A DNA stretch of 64,000 bases from Streptomyces sp. TS71-3 (lineage in GTDB: Bacteria > Actinomycetota > Actinomycetes > Streptomycetales > Streptomycetaceae): assembly GCF_018327685.1 (NCBI RefSeq), contig NZ_BNEL01000003.1, forward strand, positions 3,038,001-3,102,000, given 5' to 3'. Positions 17,322 to 26,813 of this stretch are shown here, piece after piece. Both the position numbers and the translations under genes were made by a program. Each line of letters opens with the position of its first letter. The stretch's first letter is position 1. The notes beneath the pieces were generated by a model. It did no database searches, was not told the origin of the DNA, and was given only the letters and a program-made list of their open reading frames with translations.

Positions 17322-18900
17322 TCAGCAGGACGCAGCAGAGCGCGATGGCCGCGCGCCCCGACGCCTGGAGCAGCGGCCCGCGCAGCAGGATGAACGAGTA
17401 GCCCGCGACCAGCGGCACGACCAGGGCGATCAGGCTGCCCGGCGGGGCGCGCCGCGACGCCCGGCGGGCATGGCGCCGGTCCATGCGGGCCGCCGCGTAC
17501 CCGAGGCCCAGCAGGCCCGCCGCCATGCCCACGGGACCGGCGTCGATCCACAGCTCCGCCCACACCGGCGACGACAGGTTGGTGTTGACCGTGCCCATCC
17601 ACTGCCCGACCAGCACCCCCGTGTCCAGCGGCTTGCCCGGCCAGAGCGAACGCGGCACCGCGAACAGCACCGAGCCCGCGAGCTGCCTGCCCCAGGTGTG
17701 CCCCTCGCCCGACCTCACGTAGGTGATGGTGTTGGCGAACATGCCCATCTGGTCGAAGTCCTTGATGGCCAGGGGCTCCAGCACCGACGAGGTCTGGACG
17801 GGCCGGTAGTTGAGCTGGTCGTAGCGGAACCGGTCCGCGAACGGGAACACCACCAGCGCCACCACCACCCCGAGGGTCAGCGCCGAGCGGTACATCGCGG
17901 CGCTCACCGGGAAGACGGTGAACAGCAGCGAGAAGAGCACCGTGAGGAACCAGTAACGGGGGTTGGACACGGGGTTGTTGACGATGACGTTGACCGCCAC
18001 CAGCGCCGCCCACGCCGCGAGGACACCGGGCGATCTGCGTGCGTACCGCGAGGTGACCAGCCGGCGGGTGTACACCAGCAGGGCGATCAGCGCCGGCACC
18101 GTGCCGAAGCCGCGCAGCAGGGCCTGGCCCGCCTGGGAGCCGGCCTGGGAGAGTCCGGCGTCCTCGATGCCCGCGGCGATCTCCTGACGGCTGGTGAAGA
18201 ACACCGCGGGCCCGCCCAGCTTCACCACCAGCGCCGCGCTGCCCGCGAACGCCAGCAGCACCAGCAGGGCGAGCCGCCGCCGGTGCACCAGCGCGGGCCG
18301 CCGCCCGCCGGCGTCCTCGCCGCCCTGCCGGTGCCGGGCCAGCAGCGCGCCCACGTCGAAGGCGACGCACCCGATCAGCACCAGCGCGACGGCCTCGGTG
18401 AGATCCGAGCGCGGTCCGACCACCGGCGTCGGGACCTGCCCCAGCACGGCCTGCGCCAGCGGCGCCACTCCCATCGCCATGTAGACGAACAGCCAGAACG
18501 AGCCCTGGAGCAGCTTGCGCCTGCTGGTCAGGATCATCGTGGACAGCCGGGCGCCCGCGTACACGGTGAGGGTGAGCTGGAGCCAGAACGCGGCGTCCCT
18601 GCTGCCCCCGCCCGGCTGCGCGGCGACGGCCAGCGGCAGCAGCACGGAGAACGCCAGGACCAGCGGCACCGACAGCGCCCGGGACAGCAGGGCGCGGGGC
18701 GACACGGCCGGAGCACCGGTGCCGCGCCCCTGGGCGCCCTGCGCATCGGTTCCGTCCGCTCCGCCGCCGGGTGCGGGGCGCGCGTCACCGGCGCCCGGCG
18801 CGTAACTCGTTTGATTCCGGGCGCCCGTGGTCGCACCCGGCCCGGCATCCGGCCCCGTGGACCCGGCCGTCCCGCCTCCGCCCGGCGGCACCTGCGGCAT
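17281..18900 (-). CDS. O-antigen polymerase/ligase-like membrane protein (Wzy candidate)
   Basis: A 539-residue membrane protein with a disordered Gly/Pro-rich leader of about 75 residues and some twelve hydrophobic segments. The large extracytoplasmic loop after FPFADRFRYDQLNYRP, with YVRSGEGHTWG, is typical of oligosaccharide polymerases of the O-antigen (Wzy/EpsG-like) group. ATG at 18900 has GGGGGG five bases upstream; a TTG at 18912 is less likely. Family identity cannot be proven by motif, but membrane topology and position between flippase and acetyltransferase support polymerase. Confidence 0.75.
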   Translation of the reverse strand: MPQVPPGGGGTAGSTGPDAGPGATTGARNQTSYAPGAGDARPAPGGGADGTDAQGAQGRGTGAPAVSPRALLSRALSVPLVLAFSVLLPLAVAAQPGGGSRDAAFWLQLTLTVYAGARLSTMILTSRRKLLQGSFWLFVYMAMGVAPLAQAVLGQVPTPVVGPRSDLTEAVALVLIGCVAFDVGALLARHRQGGEDAGGRRPALVHRRRLALLVLLAFAGSAALVVKLGGPAVFFTSRQEIAAGIEDAGLSQAGSQAGQALLRGFGTVPALIALLVYTRRLVTSRYARRSPGVLAAWAALVAVNVIVNNPVSNPRYWFLTVLFSLLFTVFPVSAAMYRSALTLGVVVALVVFPFADRFRYDQLNYRPVQTSSVLEPLAIKDFDQMGMFANTITYVRSGEGHTWGRQLAGSVLFAVPRSLWPGKPLDTGVLVGQWMGTVNTNLSSPVWAELWIDAGPVGMAAGLLGLGYAAARMDRRHARRASRRAPPGSLIALVVPLVAGYSFILLRGPLLQASGRAAIALCCVLLIMTRRQDRAAALR

Positions 18901-19029
18901 GACGCCCCCCAATCCGCCCCACGCGGGAGCGTCCCCGCGCGCAGTCTACCGATGCCGCAGCGTCACCTTCCGGTAACCGTTAGGCTTCGCGGACGGGCGT
19001 CTGAGGGGGCGCTGTTGGGGGGATGCAGG

Positions 19030-19566
19030 GTGCGCGATCTTCCGTCGTTCACGCTGGCCGGCTACGACAAGGGGCGCGGCAGGGTCGTCCAGGCGCTGTG
19101 GTTCGCGGTGATGAACACGCTGTTCATGGCGTGGTTCTGCCCGGCCCGGCTGCGGGTGGCGCTGCTGCGCGCGTTCGGCGCCAGGATCGGCACGGGCGTG
19201 CTCATCCGGCACCGGGTGCGGATCCTGTGGCCGTGGAAGCTGACGGTGGGCGACCACAGCTGGATCGGCGAGGGCGCGTGGATCCTCAATCTCGAACCGG
19301 TCACCATCGGTTCGCACGTCTGCGTCTCCCAGGAGGCGCTGCTGTGCACCGGCAGCCACGACCACCGCGCGGCCGACTTCCGCTACCGCAACGCCCCGGT
19401 CACCGTGGGCGACGGCGCCTGGATAGCGGCGCGCGCCACCGTGCTCGCCGGGGTCCGCGTCGGCCGGCACGCGGTGGTCGCCGCGGGCACCGTCGTCGAC
19501 CGCGACCTGCCCGAGCTGACCCTGCACACCGCCACCGGCCGGCGGCCCGTCCAGGAGCCGGCATGA
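19030..19566 (+). CDS. WcaF-like hexapeptide-repeat O-acetyltransferase
   Basis: A 178-residue left-handed beta-helix acyltransferase. It opens with RDLPSFTLAGYDKGRGR, then a hydrophobic segment (WFAVMNTLFMAWFCPARLRV) as in WcaF colanic-acid acetyltransferases, followed by hexapeptide repeats (IGEGAWILNLEPVTIG, VGDGAWIAARATVLAGV) and the catalytic His region CTGSHDHRAADF. It should acetylate a sugar of the repeat unit using acetyl-CoA. The GTG start at 19030 is preceded by GGGGGG and lies opposite the polymerase gene, so 18901-19029 holds divergent promoters. It overlaps the following glycosyltransferase (ATGA). Confidence 0.88.
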   Translation: MRDLPSFTLAGYDKGRGRVVQALWFAVMNTLFMAWFCPARLRVALLRAFGARIGTGVLIRHRVRILWPWKLTVGDHSWIGEGAWILNLEPVTIGSHVCVSQEALLCTGSHDHRAADFRYRNAPVTVGDGAWIAARATVLAGVRVGRHAVVAAGTVVDRDLPELTLHTATGRRPVQEPA

Positions 19567-20690
19567 GAGTGCTGCACGCGGTCACCCTGCACACCCCGAC
19601 CGGAGCCTTCGGCGGTCCCGTGCGCGTCGCGCTCAACCTCGCCAAGGGGCTCGCGGCCCGCGGCCACCGACCACGCCTCGTGGCGCTCGCCGACGGCTTC
19701 CCGAGGCCATTGCCCGCGGACGTGGAAGGGGTGCCCGCGCGGCTGTTCGCGGCCCGCCGCGTGCTTCCGCTCGGCTTCAGCGGCCTGACCTCGCCCGCGC
19801 TCCTCGCCGGCGCCGGACGCCTGGTCCGCGCGGCGGACGTCGTCCATGTGCACCTCGCCCGCGACCTGGTGACGTTGCCGGTCGCGCTGGCCGCCCTGCG
19901 CGCCCGCAGGCCGCTGGTGCTCCAGACGCACGGCATGGTCGACCCCAGCGGCCGCTCTCTCGCGAGGGTGCTCGACACCCTCGCCGTGCGCCGGGTGCTG
20001 CGCTCCGCGGACCGGCTGCTGTACCTGACCGACCACGAGCGCGACGACCTGGAACGAGTCGCGGGCCCCTGCCCGCCGGGGCGCGCGGTCCGCCTGGTGA
20101 ACGGCGTTCCGGCGCAGGAGGCCGGGGCCGCGCCCGCCGGGCCGCCGCGCGTCCTGTACGCGGCCCGGCTCCACGAGCGCAAGCGGCCGCGGGACTTCGT
20201 CGCGGCAGCCCCGGCGATCCTGCGCCGGTACCCGGACGCGGAGTTCGTGGTGGCCGGCCCCGACGAGGGGGAACTGCCCGCGGTGCGGGCCCTGGTCGCC
20301 GGGTCGGGCCTCGCCCACAAGGTGCACCTGCCGGGCCCGCTGTCCGGCGCGCAGATGCTCACGGAGCTGCGCCGGGCGCATGTCTACGTCCTGCCGTCCG
20401 TGGCCGAGCCGTTCCCCATGTCGGTGCTGGAGGCGATGTCCGTGGGCACCCCCGTCGTCGTCACCCGCTCCAACGGCCTTGCCCGGGACGTGGAGAAGGC
20501 CGGGGCGGGCCGCGTGGTGACCGCCGCGGACGGCATCGCGGACGCCGTGCTCGACCTGCTCGCCCCGGACACCCGCCGGGCCGCCGCCTCGGCGGGGCGC
20601 GCGCTCACCGCCGAGGCGTTCTCCATGGACACCGTGCTCGACACCCTCGTGGGGGAGTACGAGCGGGTGCGCGCGGACACCGGACGCTAG
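19563..20690 (+). CDS. GT4 family glycosyltransferase
   Basis: A 375-residue GT-B enzyme. The N-terminal domain starts MRVLHAVTLHTPTGAFGGP with the glycine-rich acceptor loop; the C-terminal donor domain has ARLHERKRPRDFVAAAP, then EPFPMSVLEAMSVGTPVVVT with the conserved E-x7-E of GT4 retaining enzymes. The donor sugar is not deducible; GDP-fucose is plausible given gmd/fcl nearby. Coupled to the acetyltransferase by a 4-base overlap. Confidence 0.9.
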   Translation: MRVLHAVTLHTPTGAFGGPVRVALNLAKGLAARGHRPRLVALADGFPRPLPADVEGVPARLFAARRVLPLGFSGLTSPALLAGAGRLVRAADVVHVHLARDLVTLPVALAALRARRPLVLQTHGMVDPSGRSLARVLDTLAVRRVLRSADRLLYLTDHERDDLERVAGPCPPGRAVRLVNGVPAQEAGAAPAGPPRVLYAARLHERKRPRDFVAAAPAILRRYPDAEFVVAGPDEGELPAVRALVAGSGLAHKVHLPGPLSGAQMLTELRRAHVYVLPSVAEPFPMSVLEAMSVGTPVVVTRSNGLARDVEKAGAGRVVTAADGIADAVLDLLAPDTRRAAASAGRALTAEAFSMDTVLDTLVGEYERVRADTGR

Positions 20691-20751
20691 GGTTCGCTGC
20701 CCGCACGGACACCGGAGGCCGGTTCCGCGTCCCGAGCCCGTCATCCGCCGC

Positions 20752-21402
20752 CTACGCGGGCACCCAGGCGTAGCAGCCGCTGGAGGCGAACTCACGCGTC
20801 CCCGCGGGCACCCGGGCGGTGATCCGCTTGCCGGGCCCGGAGCCCGAGTCCAGCTCTGGGCCGGATGCCAGTACCTTGCCGCCCTCGCCGAGGGCCCGCC
20901 AGGAGCAGGACGCGCTTGGCGTCAGCGCCCGGTACGTTCCCGCGGCCGGCCCCTTCCGCGTGCCGTCCGGGAACCCGGCCCGGGCCGCCCGCAGCACGGA
21001 GAGCTGGTCGGGGCAGAGCGGCTCGATGGCGTCCCGTGCACCGGGGATGTCCCCGGCGATGACCGCGGCGACGGCGGCGTCCCGGTCGTGCCGGGCGGTG
21101 TGCGCCACCCGGTCACAGGCCTCCTGGCCGAGTTGCAGTACCGCGGCGGGGTCCGTGTCCGCGGGCACCCGCCCGCTGAGGTACTGCTTCTGCTCCTTCG
21201 TGAACGATCCCGTGGCCGGGGTGATCCGGGAGTCCGGCAGCATGGGGCCCCGCGACGCCGAGGGCCCGGCGCCCGGCCGGCCGCCCGCGGTGCCCGCGGG
21301 GGCCCGCCCGGCGTCGTCCTGCCCGCCGCACCCGGTCAGCACGGCCAGGGTGGCGGCCAGCGCGGCACACGACAGCGCGGTGCGCCGGCGGAGTGGATGC
21401 AT
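20752..21402 (-). CDS. putative secreted lipoprotein
   Basis: A 216-residue protein with a type II signal: basic MHPLRRR, a hydrophobic stretch and the lipobox LTGC with Cys at residue 25. A Pro/Gly/Ala linker and a small globular domain of unknown family follow (two Cys around SASCSW and SSGCYAWVPA). The ATG at 21402 has AGGAG upstream, fixing the start; the open frame beyond it is heptanucleotide repeat DNA. Located inside the polysaccharide locus but in the opposite direction to the GT genes. Function unknown. Confidence 0.75.
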   Translation of the reverse strand: MHPLRRRTALSCAALAATLAVLTGCGGQDDAGRAPAGTAGGRPGAGPSASRGPMLPDSRITPATGSFTKEQKQYLSGRVPADTDPAAVLQLGQEACDRVAHTARHDRDAAVAAVIAGDIPGARDAIEPLCPDQLSVLRAARAGFPDGTRKGPAAGTYRALTPSASCSWRALGEGGKVLASGPELDSGSGPGKRITARVPAGTREFASSGCYAWVPA

Positions 21403-21546
21403 GGAGAAACTCCTGTGGGCCTCGGAGGTGCGTCGGGGCGGTGTGCCGGGTGCCGCGTGCCGGGGCACGGGCGGTGAGGTGGGTGTTCGCCACCGGTCGG
21501 GCGCGACCGGTCGTGCGCGGTGTGCCCGGCGGTATGCGGTACTCGG

Positions 21547-21602
21547 TGTGCCGTGTGCCGTGTGCCGTGTGCCGTGTGCCGTGTGCCGTGTGCCGTGTGC
21601 CG
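21547..21602. repeat. eight perfect copies of a 7-bp repeat (TGTGCCG)
   Basis: Eight contiguous identical TGTGCCG units occupy 56 bases, flanked by related degenerate GTGCCG words (about 21436-21460). The array is in the 263-base spacer between the lipoprotein start (21402) and the stop of the large secreted protein gene (21666), in what would be the 5' leader or promoter of the lipoprotein gene. Heptamers are not a multiple of three and change spacing when they slip, so this is a candidate phase-variable or strain-typing locus. Confidence 0.92.
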
Positions 21603-21665
21603 TGCGCGGGAGCGCGGGGTGCCCGGCGGGGGCGCCGTCCACTCCCGCCGGGCACCCCGTGCCGG

Positions 21666-24392
21666 TCAGGGTGCCCCGAAGGTGAGCACCAGCTGCGGCG
21701 TGCCCTCCGCGGCGGTGGCCTCACCCGACCAGAGCCAGAGCGCGTCCGAGCCGCTGCCCGTCAGCGCGACGCTGTAGGAGTGGCCCAGCGCCGCGGACAG
21801 CGCCGTGGTGTCCAGGGGCGCCGCGTAGATGGCGGACGCCTGAGAGGTACCGCTCAGCGTCCCGATCGGCTGGTCACCGAGCGCGGGACGGGCGGTGTAC
21901 GTCGCCGTGGACTCGCTCCACGTCCCGGTGACCGGCACCACCGAGGCGGTGTCCGCCGACTCCGCCCCCGACTGGGTGCTCGTCTTCACCGCCAGCCGGG
22001 CACTCTTGAGCACCGTGCCGGACGGCGCGGACGGCAGGTCGAAGCGGAGGTACGACAGGTAGGCGGAGCTGCCGCGCACCGCCAGCGAGCTGGACGAGCC
22101 GTAGTTGCTGCCGGGCGCGCCGGCGTTGACGTAGGTGTCCTCGGCCACCGGGACCGTGCGGACGGTGTCGGCCGTGGCGGATGCCAGGTCGTGGTGCCGC
22201 TTGACCTGGGCCGCCGTGAGCACCTTGGAGTAGACGGCGGTCTCGTCGATCTGCCCGTCGAAGAACCAGCTCGACGGCTCGCGCGGCCAGTTCCGCAGGC
22301 AGTCCCCGCCGACGTGCCAGTGGCCGGTGTAGCTCTGGTTGCCGGTCACGGTGTTGCTGCCGGCGAGCTTCCCGTCCACGTAGAGTGCCATGCCCGAGGA
22401 ACCCTGGGTGCCGACGACGTGGTGCCACTTGCCGTCGTTGTAGCGGGTCGAGGTGGCCAGGATGCGCGAGGAGCCGGAGTGGACACCGAAGACCAGCGCT
22501 CCGGTGTCGTCCATGTAGATGTGCTTGTCGTAGTAGGTGCTCGTGTCGGTGGTGCCGCTGCCGAACCCGATGAGCTTGCCGCCGTGTGTCGTCGTGGTCT
22601 TGAACCAGGTCTCCACCGAGAAGGCGCCCGGGATGGTGGTGCGCGGCACGCCGTAGACCTGCTGGTCGGTGCCGTCGAGGCCGACCGCGGTGCCGGGGCC
22701 GTTCACCGCGGCGGGGGCCTGCCGCATCGCGGGCCCGCCCACGTACACGCCGGCGGTGTCCGACGGCGACGAGTCTCCGGCGAAGGGAGTGGTGTACTCG
22801 TCGTGGCGCCAGTAGAGCGTGGCGCCGTCGGCCAGCACCGCCTGCGCGTAGGGCTGCGCCGACGCCGGCACCGTCACCGTGGCCGCGGTGGACAGGGCGC
22901 TGGTGTTGCCGGCGCCGTCGGTGGCGGAGACCCGGTAGCTGTACGTCTGGCCCGGGGTGACGTGTGTGTCGGTGAAGGAGAGCTGCGGGCGGTTCCAGTC
23001 GGCGGAGCTGCCGTCGACGGTGTCGACGGGTGTCGAGGAGCCGTTCCGGTACACCTTGTAGGTGAGCTTGCCGTCGTCCAGGTCGGTGCTGGCGCGCCAG
23101 CGGACCTGGACGGAGTCCGGCCCGGTGCTCTCCGCTTCAGCCATCGGCACGTCCGGTGTGCCGGTGTCGGGACCGGTGGCGAAGCGGGTCAGGCCCTGGG
23201 CTGCGCCGCCGTTGACGCCGGTGAACTCGCCGCCCACCCACATGTAGCGGGTGGTGCTGGTGCCGGCGACGGTCAGCGCGCGCGGCCCGACGCCCTCGCC
23301 GAGGCCGTCGTCGGTGTTCGGGGACCAGCCCAGCAGGCTCGGGTCGCCGGTGGACTCGGCCAGCAGGTGGTGCCGGGGCCCCTGCGGGAACTCGCCCATG
23401 CTGGAGCAGTCGTGCGCGTGCGAGCCGCTGTAGAGGACCCCCTGGTACGACAGCACCGTCTGGGTGGCGCCCAGGCAGGTGTCCCGCCAGCGCTGGTCGA
23501 AGGTCCCGGCGTCGATGGCGATGCGCCCGTCGAAGACACCGCCGCCGTTGCCCTCGTTGCCGGTGTAGAACCCCGTGTCGTCGGCGTCGATGGCCTTCAC
23601 CACGGAGTTGGTGTCGATGAAGCCCCGCGGGTACGTCCTGACGTTGGCGCCGGTGGTGGCGTCCACGACGGCGAGCGCGTGCGAGTCGGCGCCGTTCACG
23701 GTGAAGAAGTCGCCGCCGAGCACGACGTCCTTGCCGTCCGCGGTCACCTTGACCGCGCGCCCGGGCTCGTCGGCGTCCGCGCGGAACGGCCGCACGTCAC
23801 CGCTCGCGGCGTCCACCGCGGCGAACCGCTGCCGCGGCTGCCCGTCGACGGTGCTGAAGTCGCCGGCCGCGTACACCGTGTCGCCGGTGACCGACAGCGA
23901 CCGCACGGTGGCCGGGAAGCCTGCGTGGAAGCCGGACTTCGGGCTGCAGGTGGCGATGTCGATCGCGGCGAGGCTGCTCACCGGGGTGCCGTTCACGGAG
24001 CCGAAGTACCCGCCCGCGTACAGCGTCTTCTGGTCCGGGGAGACCGCCAGGGCCCGCACGGTCGCCGTGCCGGTGCCCACCGTGAACGCGAGGCTGCACG
24101 ACGTGGGCACGCCCGTGACGGTGTTCAGCGCCACGAAGTTCACCGCGTCACGGGGCTCGCCGGAGGCACCCTGGGGCGGGCGGACCTGGGAGAAGGTTCC
24201 CGCCGCGAAGACGGTGTCGCCGGCGTGTGCCAGCGCCCACACGATGCCGTTGGTCTGCCAGGTGGGCAGGGCGTCGGCGGTGAACCCCACCGGCGGGGTG
24301 AGGGCCGCCGCCCCGGGCGCCGTGACCCCACCGAGTCCGGTGGCGGCGAAGGAGAGGACGAGGGCAGCCGTGAGTCCCCTGGATCTGTACAT
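21666..24392 (-). CDS. large secreted multidomain protein (beta-propeller, FN3, LamG, DNRLRE/CBM-like)
   Basis: A 908-residue protein with a Sec signal peptide (MYRSRGLTAALVLSFAATGL, AxA-like cleavage near GAAA). Order: an N-terminal beta-propeller of repeated VYAAGDFSTVDGQ-type blades (residues ~35-400), a fibronectin-III domain (~405-500, VQVRWRASTDLDDG...YKVYRNG), a laminin-G/concanavalin-like domain (~520-735, FSVETWFKTTTTHGG, KWHHVVGT, GQIDETAVYSKVL) and a C-terminal DNRLRE/CBM96-like domain (~745-908, EDTYVNAGAPGSNYGSSSSL, YLRFDLP). It probably binds polysaccharide at the cell surface or in the matrix. The ATG has GGGGGGTACATG, the same 12 bases as the initiating transferase start. Confidence 0.85.
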   Translation of the reverse strand: MYRSRGLTAALVLSFAATGLGGVTAPGAAALTPPVGFTADALPTWQTNGIVWALAHAGDTVFAAGTFSQVRPPQGASGEPRDAVNFVALNTVTGVPTSCSLAFTVGTGTATVRALAVSPDQKTLYAGGYFGSVNGTPVSSLAAIDIATCSPKSGFHAGFPATVRSLSVTGDTVYAAGDFSTVDGQPRQRFAAVDAASGDVRPFRADADEPGRAVKVTADGKDVVLGGDFFTVNGADSHALAVVDATTGANVRTYPRGFIDTNSVVKAIDADDTGFYTGNEGNGGGVFDGRIAIDAGTFDQRWRDTCLGATQTVLSYQGVLYSGSHAHDCSSMGEFPQGPRHHLLAESTGDPSLLGWSPNTDDGLGEGVGPRALTVAGTSTTRYMWVGGEFTGVNGGAAQGLTRFATGPDTGTPDVPMAEAESTGPDSVQVRWRASTDLDDGKLTYKVYRNGSSTPVDTVDGSSADWNRPQLSFTDTHVTPGQTYSYRVSATDGAGNTSALSTAATVTVPASAQPYAQAVLADGATLYWRHDEYTTPFAGDSSPSDTAGVYVGGPAMRQAPAAVNGPGTAVGLDGTDQQVYGVPRTTIPGAFSVETWFKTTTTHGGKLIGFGSGTTDTSTYYDKHIYMDDTGALVFGVHSGSSRILATSTRYNDGKWHHVVGTQGSSGMALYVDGKLAGSNTVTGNQSYTGHWHVGGDCLRNWPREPSSWFFDGQIDETAVYSKVLTAAQVKRHHDLASATADTVRTVPVAEDTYVNAGAPGSNYGSSSSLAVRGSSAYLSYLRFDLPSAPSGTVLKSARLAVKTSTQSGAESADTASVVPVTGTWSESTATYTARPALGDQPIGTLSGTSQASAIYAAPLDTTALSAALGHSYSVALTGSGSDALWLWSGEATAAEGTPQLVLTFGAP

Positions 24393-24570
24393 GTACCCCC
24401 CAGGCTGATAGGCCCGGTCATGTGGCCGGAAGTGACCTCAAAGACCCCTGTGTCCGCGAACATTACGGGCTCGTGGAGTGCCGTGGGCCACGCTTGACGA
24501 AATCCCTGACCAAGCGGAACCAGTGCGTGATACGGCGTCATCGCCGCGCCGGGCGCCGGCTCCACGGCGG

Positions 24571-25584
24571 TCAGCGGTCGATGCGGACGGCCGCGCCGGC
24601 GAGCTCGTCCGCGACCTGGCGCCTGTCGGCGTCGACCATGATCCGCGCGAGCTCGTCGACCAGCACCCGCGGTTTCCACCCGAGCACGTCGCGGGCCTTG
24701 GAGGCGTCGCCGATCAGGGCGTCCACCTCGCTGGGCCGCTCGTACCTGGGGTCGTAGCGGACGTGCGCGCCGGCGTCGAGCCCGGCGTGGGCGAACGCGG
24801 TGTCGACGAACCGCCGCACGGTGGCCGGCACCCCGGTGGCGACCACGTAGTCGGACGGCTCGTCGTGCTGGAGCATCCGCCACATCGCGTCGACGTACTC
24901 CGGCGCATAGCCCCAGTCCCGTACGGCGTCCAGGTTGCCCAGGTACAGCCGGTCCTGGAGGCCCGCCTTGATCCGCGCCACCGCACGGGTCACCTTGCGG
25001 GTCACGAACGTCTCGCCGCGGCGCGGCGACTCGTGGTTGAAGAGGATCCCGTTCACCGCGAACATGCCGTACGCCTCGCGGTAGTTGACGGTCGCCCAGT
25101 AGGCGTATGCCTTCGCTGCGGCGTACGGGCTGCGCGGGTGGAACGGGGTCGACTCGTTCTGCGGCGGGGGAGTGGAGCCGAACATCTCCGAGGACGACGC
25201 CTGGTAGATCCTGGTGTGCACCCCGCTCGCCCGGATCGCCTCCAGCAACCGCAGCGCGCCGAGGCCGGTGACGTCACCGGTGTAGATCGGGGCGTCGAAG
25301 GAGACGCGCACGTGGGACTGCGCGCCCAGGTTGTAGACCTCGTCGGGCCGTATGTCCCGCAGCAGGTTCACGAGCGCCACCCCGTCGGTGAGGTCGGCGT
25401 GGTGCAGCACGAGCGACCGGTTCGTTTCCTGCGGCCCCTGGTAGATGTGGTCGATGCGCTCGGTGTTGAAGCTGGACGAACGCCGCAGCAGGCCGTGCAC
25501 CGTGTAGCCCTTGGAGATCAGCAGCTCCGCCAGGTAGGAGCCGTCCTGCCCGGTGACCCCGGTGATCAGCGCGCACCTGCTCAT
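24571..25584 (-). CDS. gmd: GDP-mannose 4,6-dehydratase
   Basis: A 337-residue extended short-chain dehydrogenase. The NADP-binding [14 protein letters not shown] loop and [15 protein letters not shown] are diagnostic for GMD, and the catalytic Tyr-x3-Lys is at residues ~154-158 in [10 protein letters not shown], with the [16 protein letters not shown] block following. It converts GDP-D-mannose to GDP-4-keto-6-deoxymannose, the first step to GDP-L-fucose. It is divergent from the fucose synthase gene 165 bases away; both reactions belong to one pathway. The 178-base spacer downstream (24393-24570) contains the promoter of the large secreted protein. Confidence 0.96.
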   Translation of the reverse strand: MSRCALITGVTGQDGSYLAELLISKGYTVHGLLRRSSSFNTERIDHIYQGPQETNRSLVLHHADLTDGVALVNLLRDIRPDEVYNLGAQSHVRVSFDAPIYTGDVTGLGALRLLEAIRASGVHTRIYQASSSEMFGSTPPPQNESTPFHPRSPYAAAKAYAYWATVNYREAYGMFAVNGILFNHESPRRGETFVTRKVTRAVARIKAGLQDRLYLGNLDAVRDWGYAPEYVDAMWRMLQHDEPSDYVVATGVPATVRRFVDTAFAHAGLDAGAHVRYDPRYERPSEVDALIGDASKARDVLGWKPRVLVDELARIMVDADRRQVADELAGAAVRIDR

Positions 25585-25748
25585 AGGGTCTGCTCCCCTT
25601 CCGACCTGGTGCGCCCGCGCGGGGACCGCGGTCCCCCGTGGTGGCGGCCGTGCCGCTCGCCGGACGATCCTCCGGCATGTCGTGATCTACGACTGGAAAT
25701 CATGCTTTTGCCTCTCCCGTGCCGCCTGGCCCTGGCATGATCCGGGGC

Positions 25749-26693
25749 ATGACGGCATCGCTGCTGCCCGACCGGGCCCGCATATTCGTCGCCGGACACC
25801 GTGGTCTCGTCGGCTCCGCGGTGGCCCGGCGGTTGACCGCGGACGGCCACCGGGTCCTCACCCGCACCCGTGCCGAACTCGACCTGCGCGACGCGGCGCG
25901 CACCGCCGAGGTGCTGCGCGAGCTGCGCCCCGACGCGCTGGTGCTCGCCGCCGCCAGGGTCGGCGGCATCCTCGCGAACAGCACCCACCCGGTGCAGTTC
26001 ATCGAGGAGAACCTCCAGATCCAGCTGAGCGTGATCGCCGGGGCGCACGCCGCCGGGGTGCGCAGGCTGCTGTTCCTCGGCTCGTCCTGCATCTATCCCA
26101 GGCTGGCCGCCCAGCCGATCACGGAGGACGCCCTCCTCGGCGGCCCCCTGGAGCCCACCAACCGCGCCTACGCCCTGGCGAAGATCGCAGGCATCGTCCA
26201 GGTCCAGTCGTACCGCCAGCAGTACGGCGCCTCGTACATCTCCGCCATGCCGACCAATCTCTACGGCCCCGGCGACAACTTCGACCTGGAGACCTCGCAC
26301 GTCCTGCCCGCCCTGATCCGCCGGTTCCACGAGGCGCGTAAGGCCGGCCAGGGCGAGGTGGTGCTGTGGGGCTCGGGCACCCCGCGCCGGGAGTTCCTGC
26401 ACGTCGACGACCTCGCCTCGGCCTGCGCGCTGCTGCTGCGGGCCTATGACGGCGACGACCCGGTGAACGTCGGCTGCGGCGCGGACCTGACGATCCGCGA
26501 GCTCGCAGAGACCGTGGCCGAGGTCACCGGCTTCACCGGCCGGATCGCCTGGGACACCGGCAAGCCCGACGGCACCCCGCGCAAGCTCCTCGACGTATCC
26601 CGGCTGACCGCGCTCGGCTGGAGCCCCGCCGTCCCCCTCCGCGACGGCATCGCCGGCACCTACGCCGCCTGGCGCGGGCACTCGGCGGGCTGA
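25749..26693 (+). CDS. fcl: GDP-L-fucose synthase
   Basis: A 314-residue epimerase/reductase. ARIFVAGHRGLVGSAVARRL contains the GxxGxxG NADP loop; LFLGSSCIYPRLAAQPI and the catalytic YALAKIAG (Tyr-x3-Lys) are conserved, as is MPTNLYGPGDNFDLETSHV, typical of Fcl/WcaG. It completes GDP-L-fucose synthesis from the Gmd product. ATG at 25749 was chosen; ATGs at 25719 and 25737 in the same frame are possible. With gmd it implies fucose (or its 6-deoxy relatives) in the polymer. Confidence 0.95.
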   Translation: MTASLLPDRARIFVAGHRGLVGSAVARRLTADGHRVLTRTRAELDLRDAARTAEVLRELRPDALVLAAARVGGILANSTHPVQFIEENLQIQLSVIAGAHAAGVRRLLFLGSSCIYPRLAAQPITEDALLGGPLEPTNRAYALAKIAGIVQVQSYRQQYGASYISAMPTNLYGPGDNFDLETSHVLPALIRRFHEARKAGQGEVVLWGSGTPRREFLHVDDLASACALLLRAYDGDDPVNVGCGADLTIRELAETVAEVTGFTGRIAWDTGKPDGTPRKLLDVSRLTALGWSPAVPLRDGIAGTYAAWRGHSAG

Positions 26694-26813
26694 CGGCCCC
26701 TGAGGAAGGCCCCGGCCCGCAGCAGGCCCGCCACTGAGCGCCCGCGATACGACGCGCTCACCACCCCGCGCACGCCGGACGCTTCGTCTCACCACCGGGC
26801 TCCCCGCCATCCC

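Noticed and set aside
21403..21642. Extended N-terminus of the lipoprotein read through the heptanucleotide repeat
   Set aside because: Would encode His/Thr/Arg repeats before a perfect lipoprotein signal; AGGAG lies directly before the ATG at 21402.
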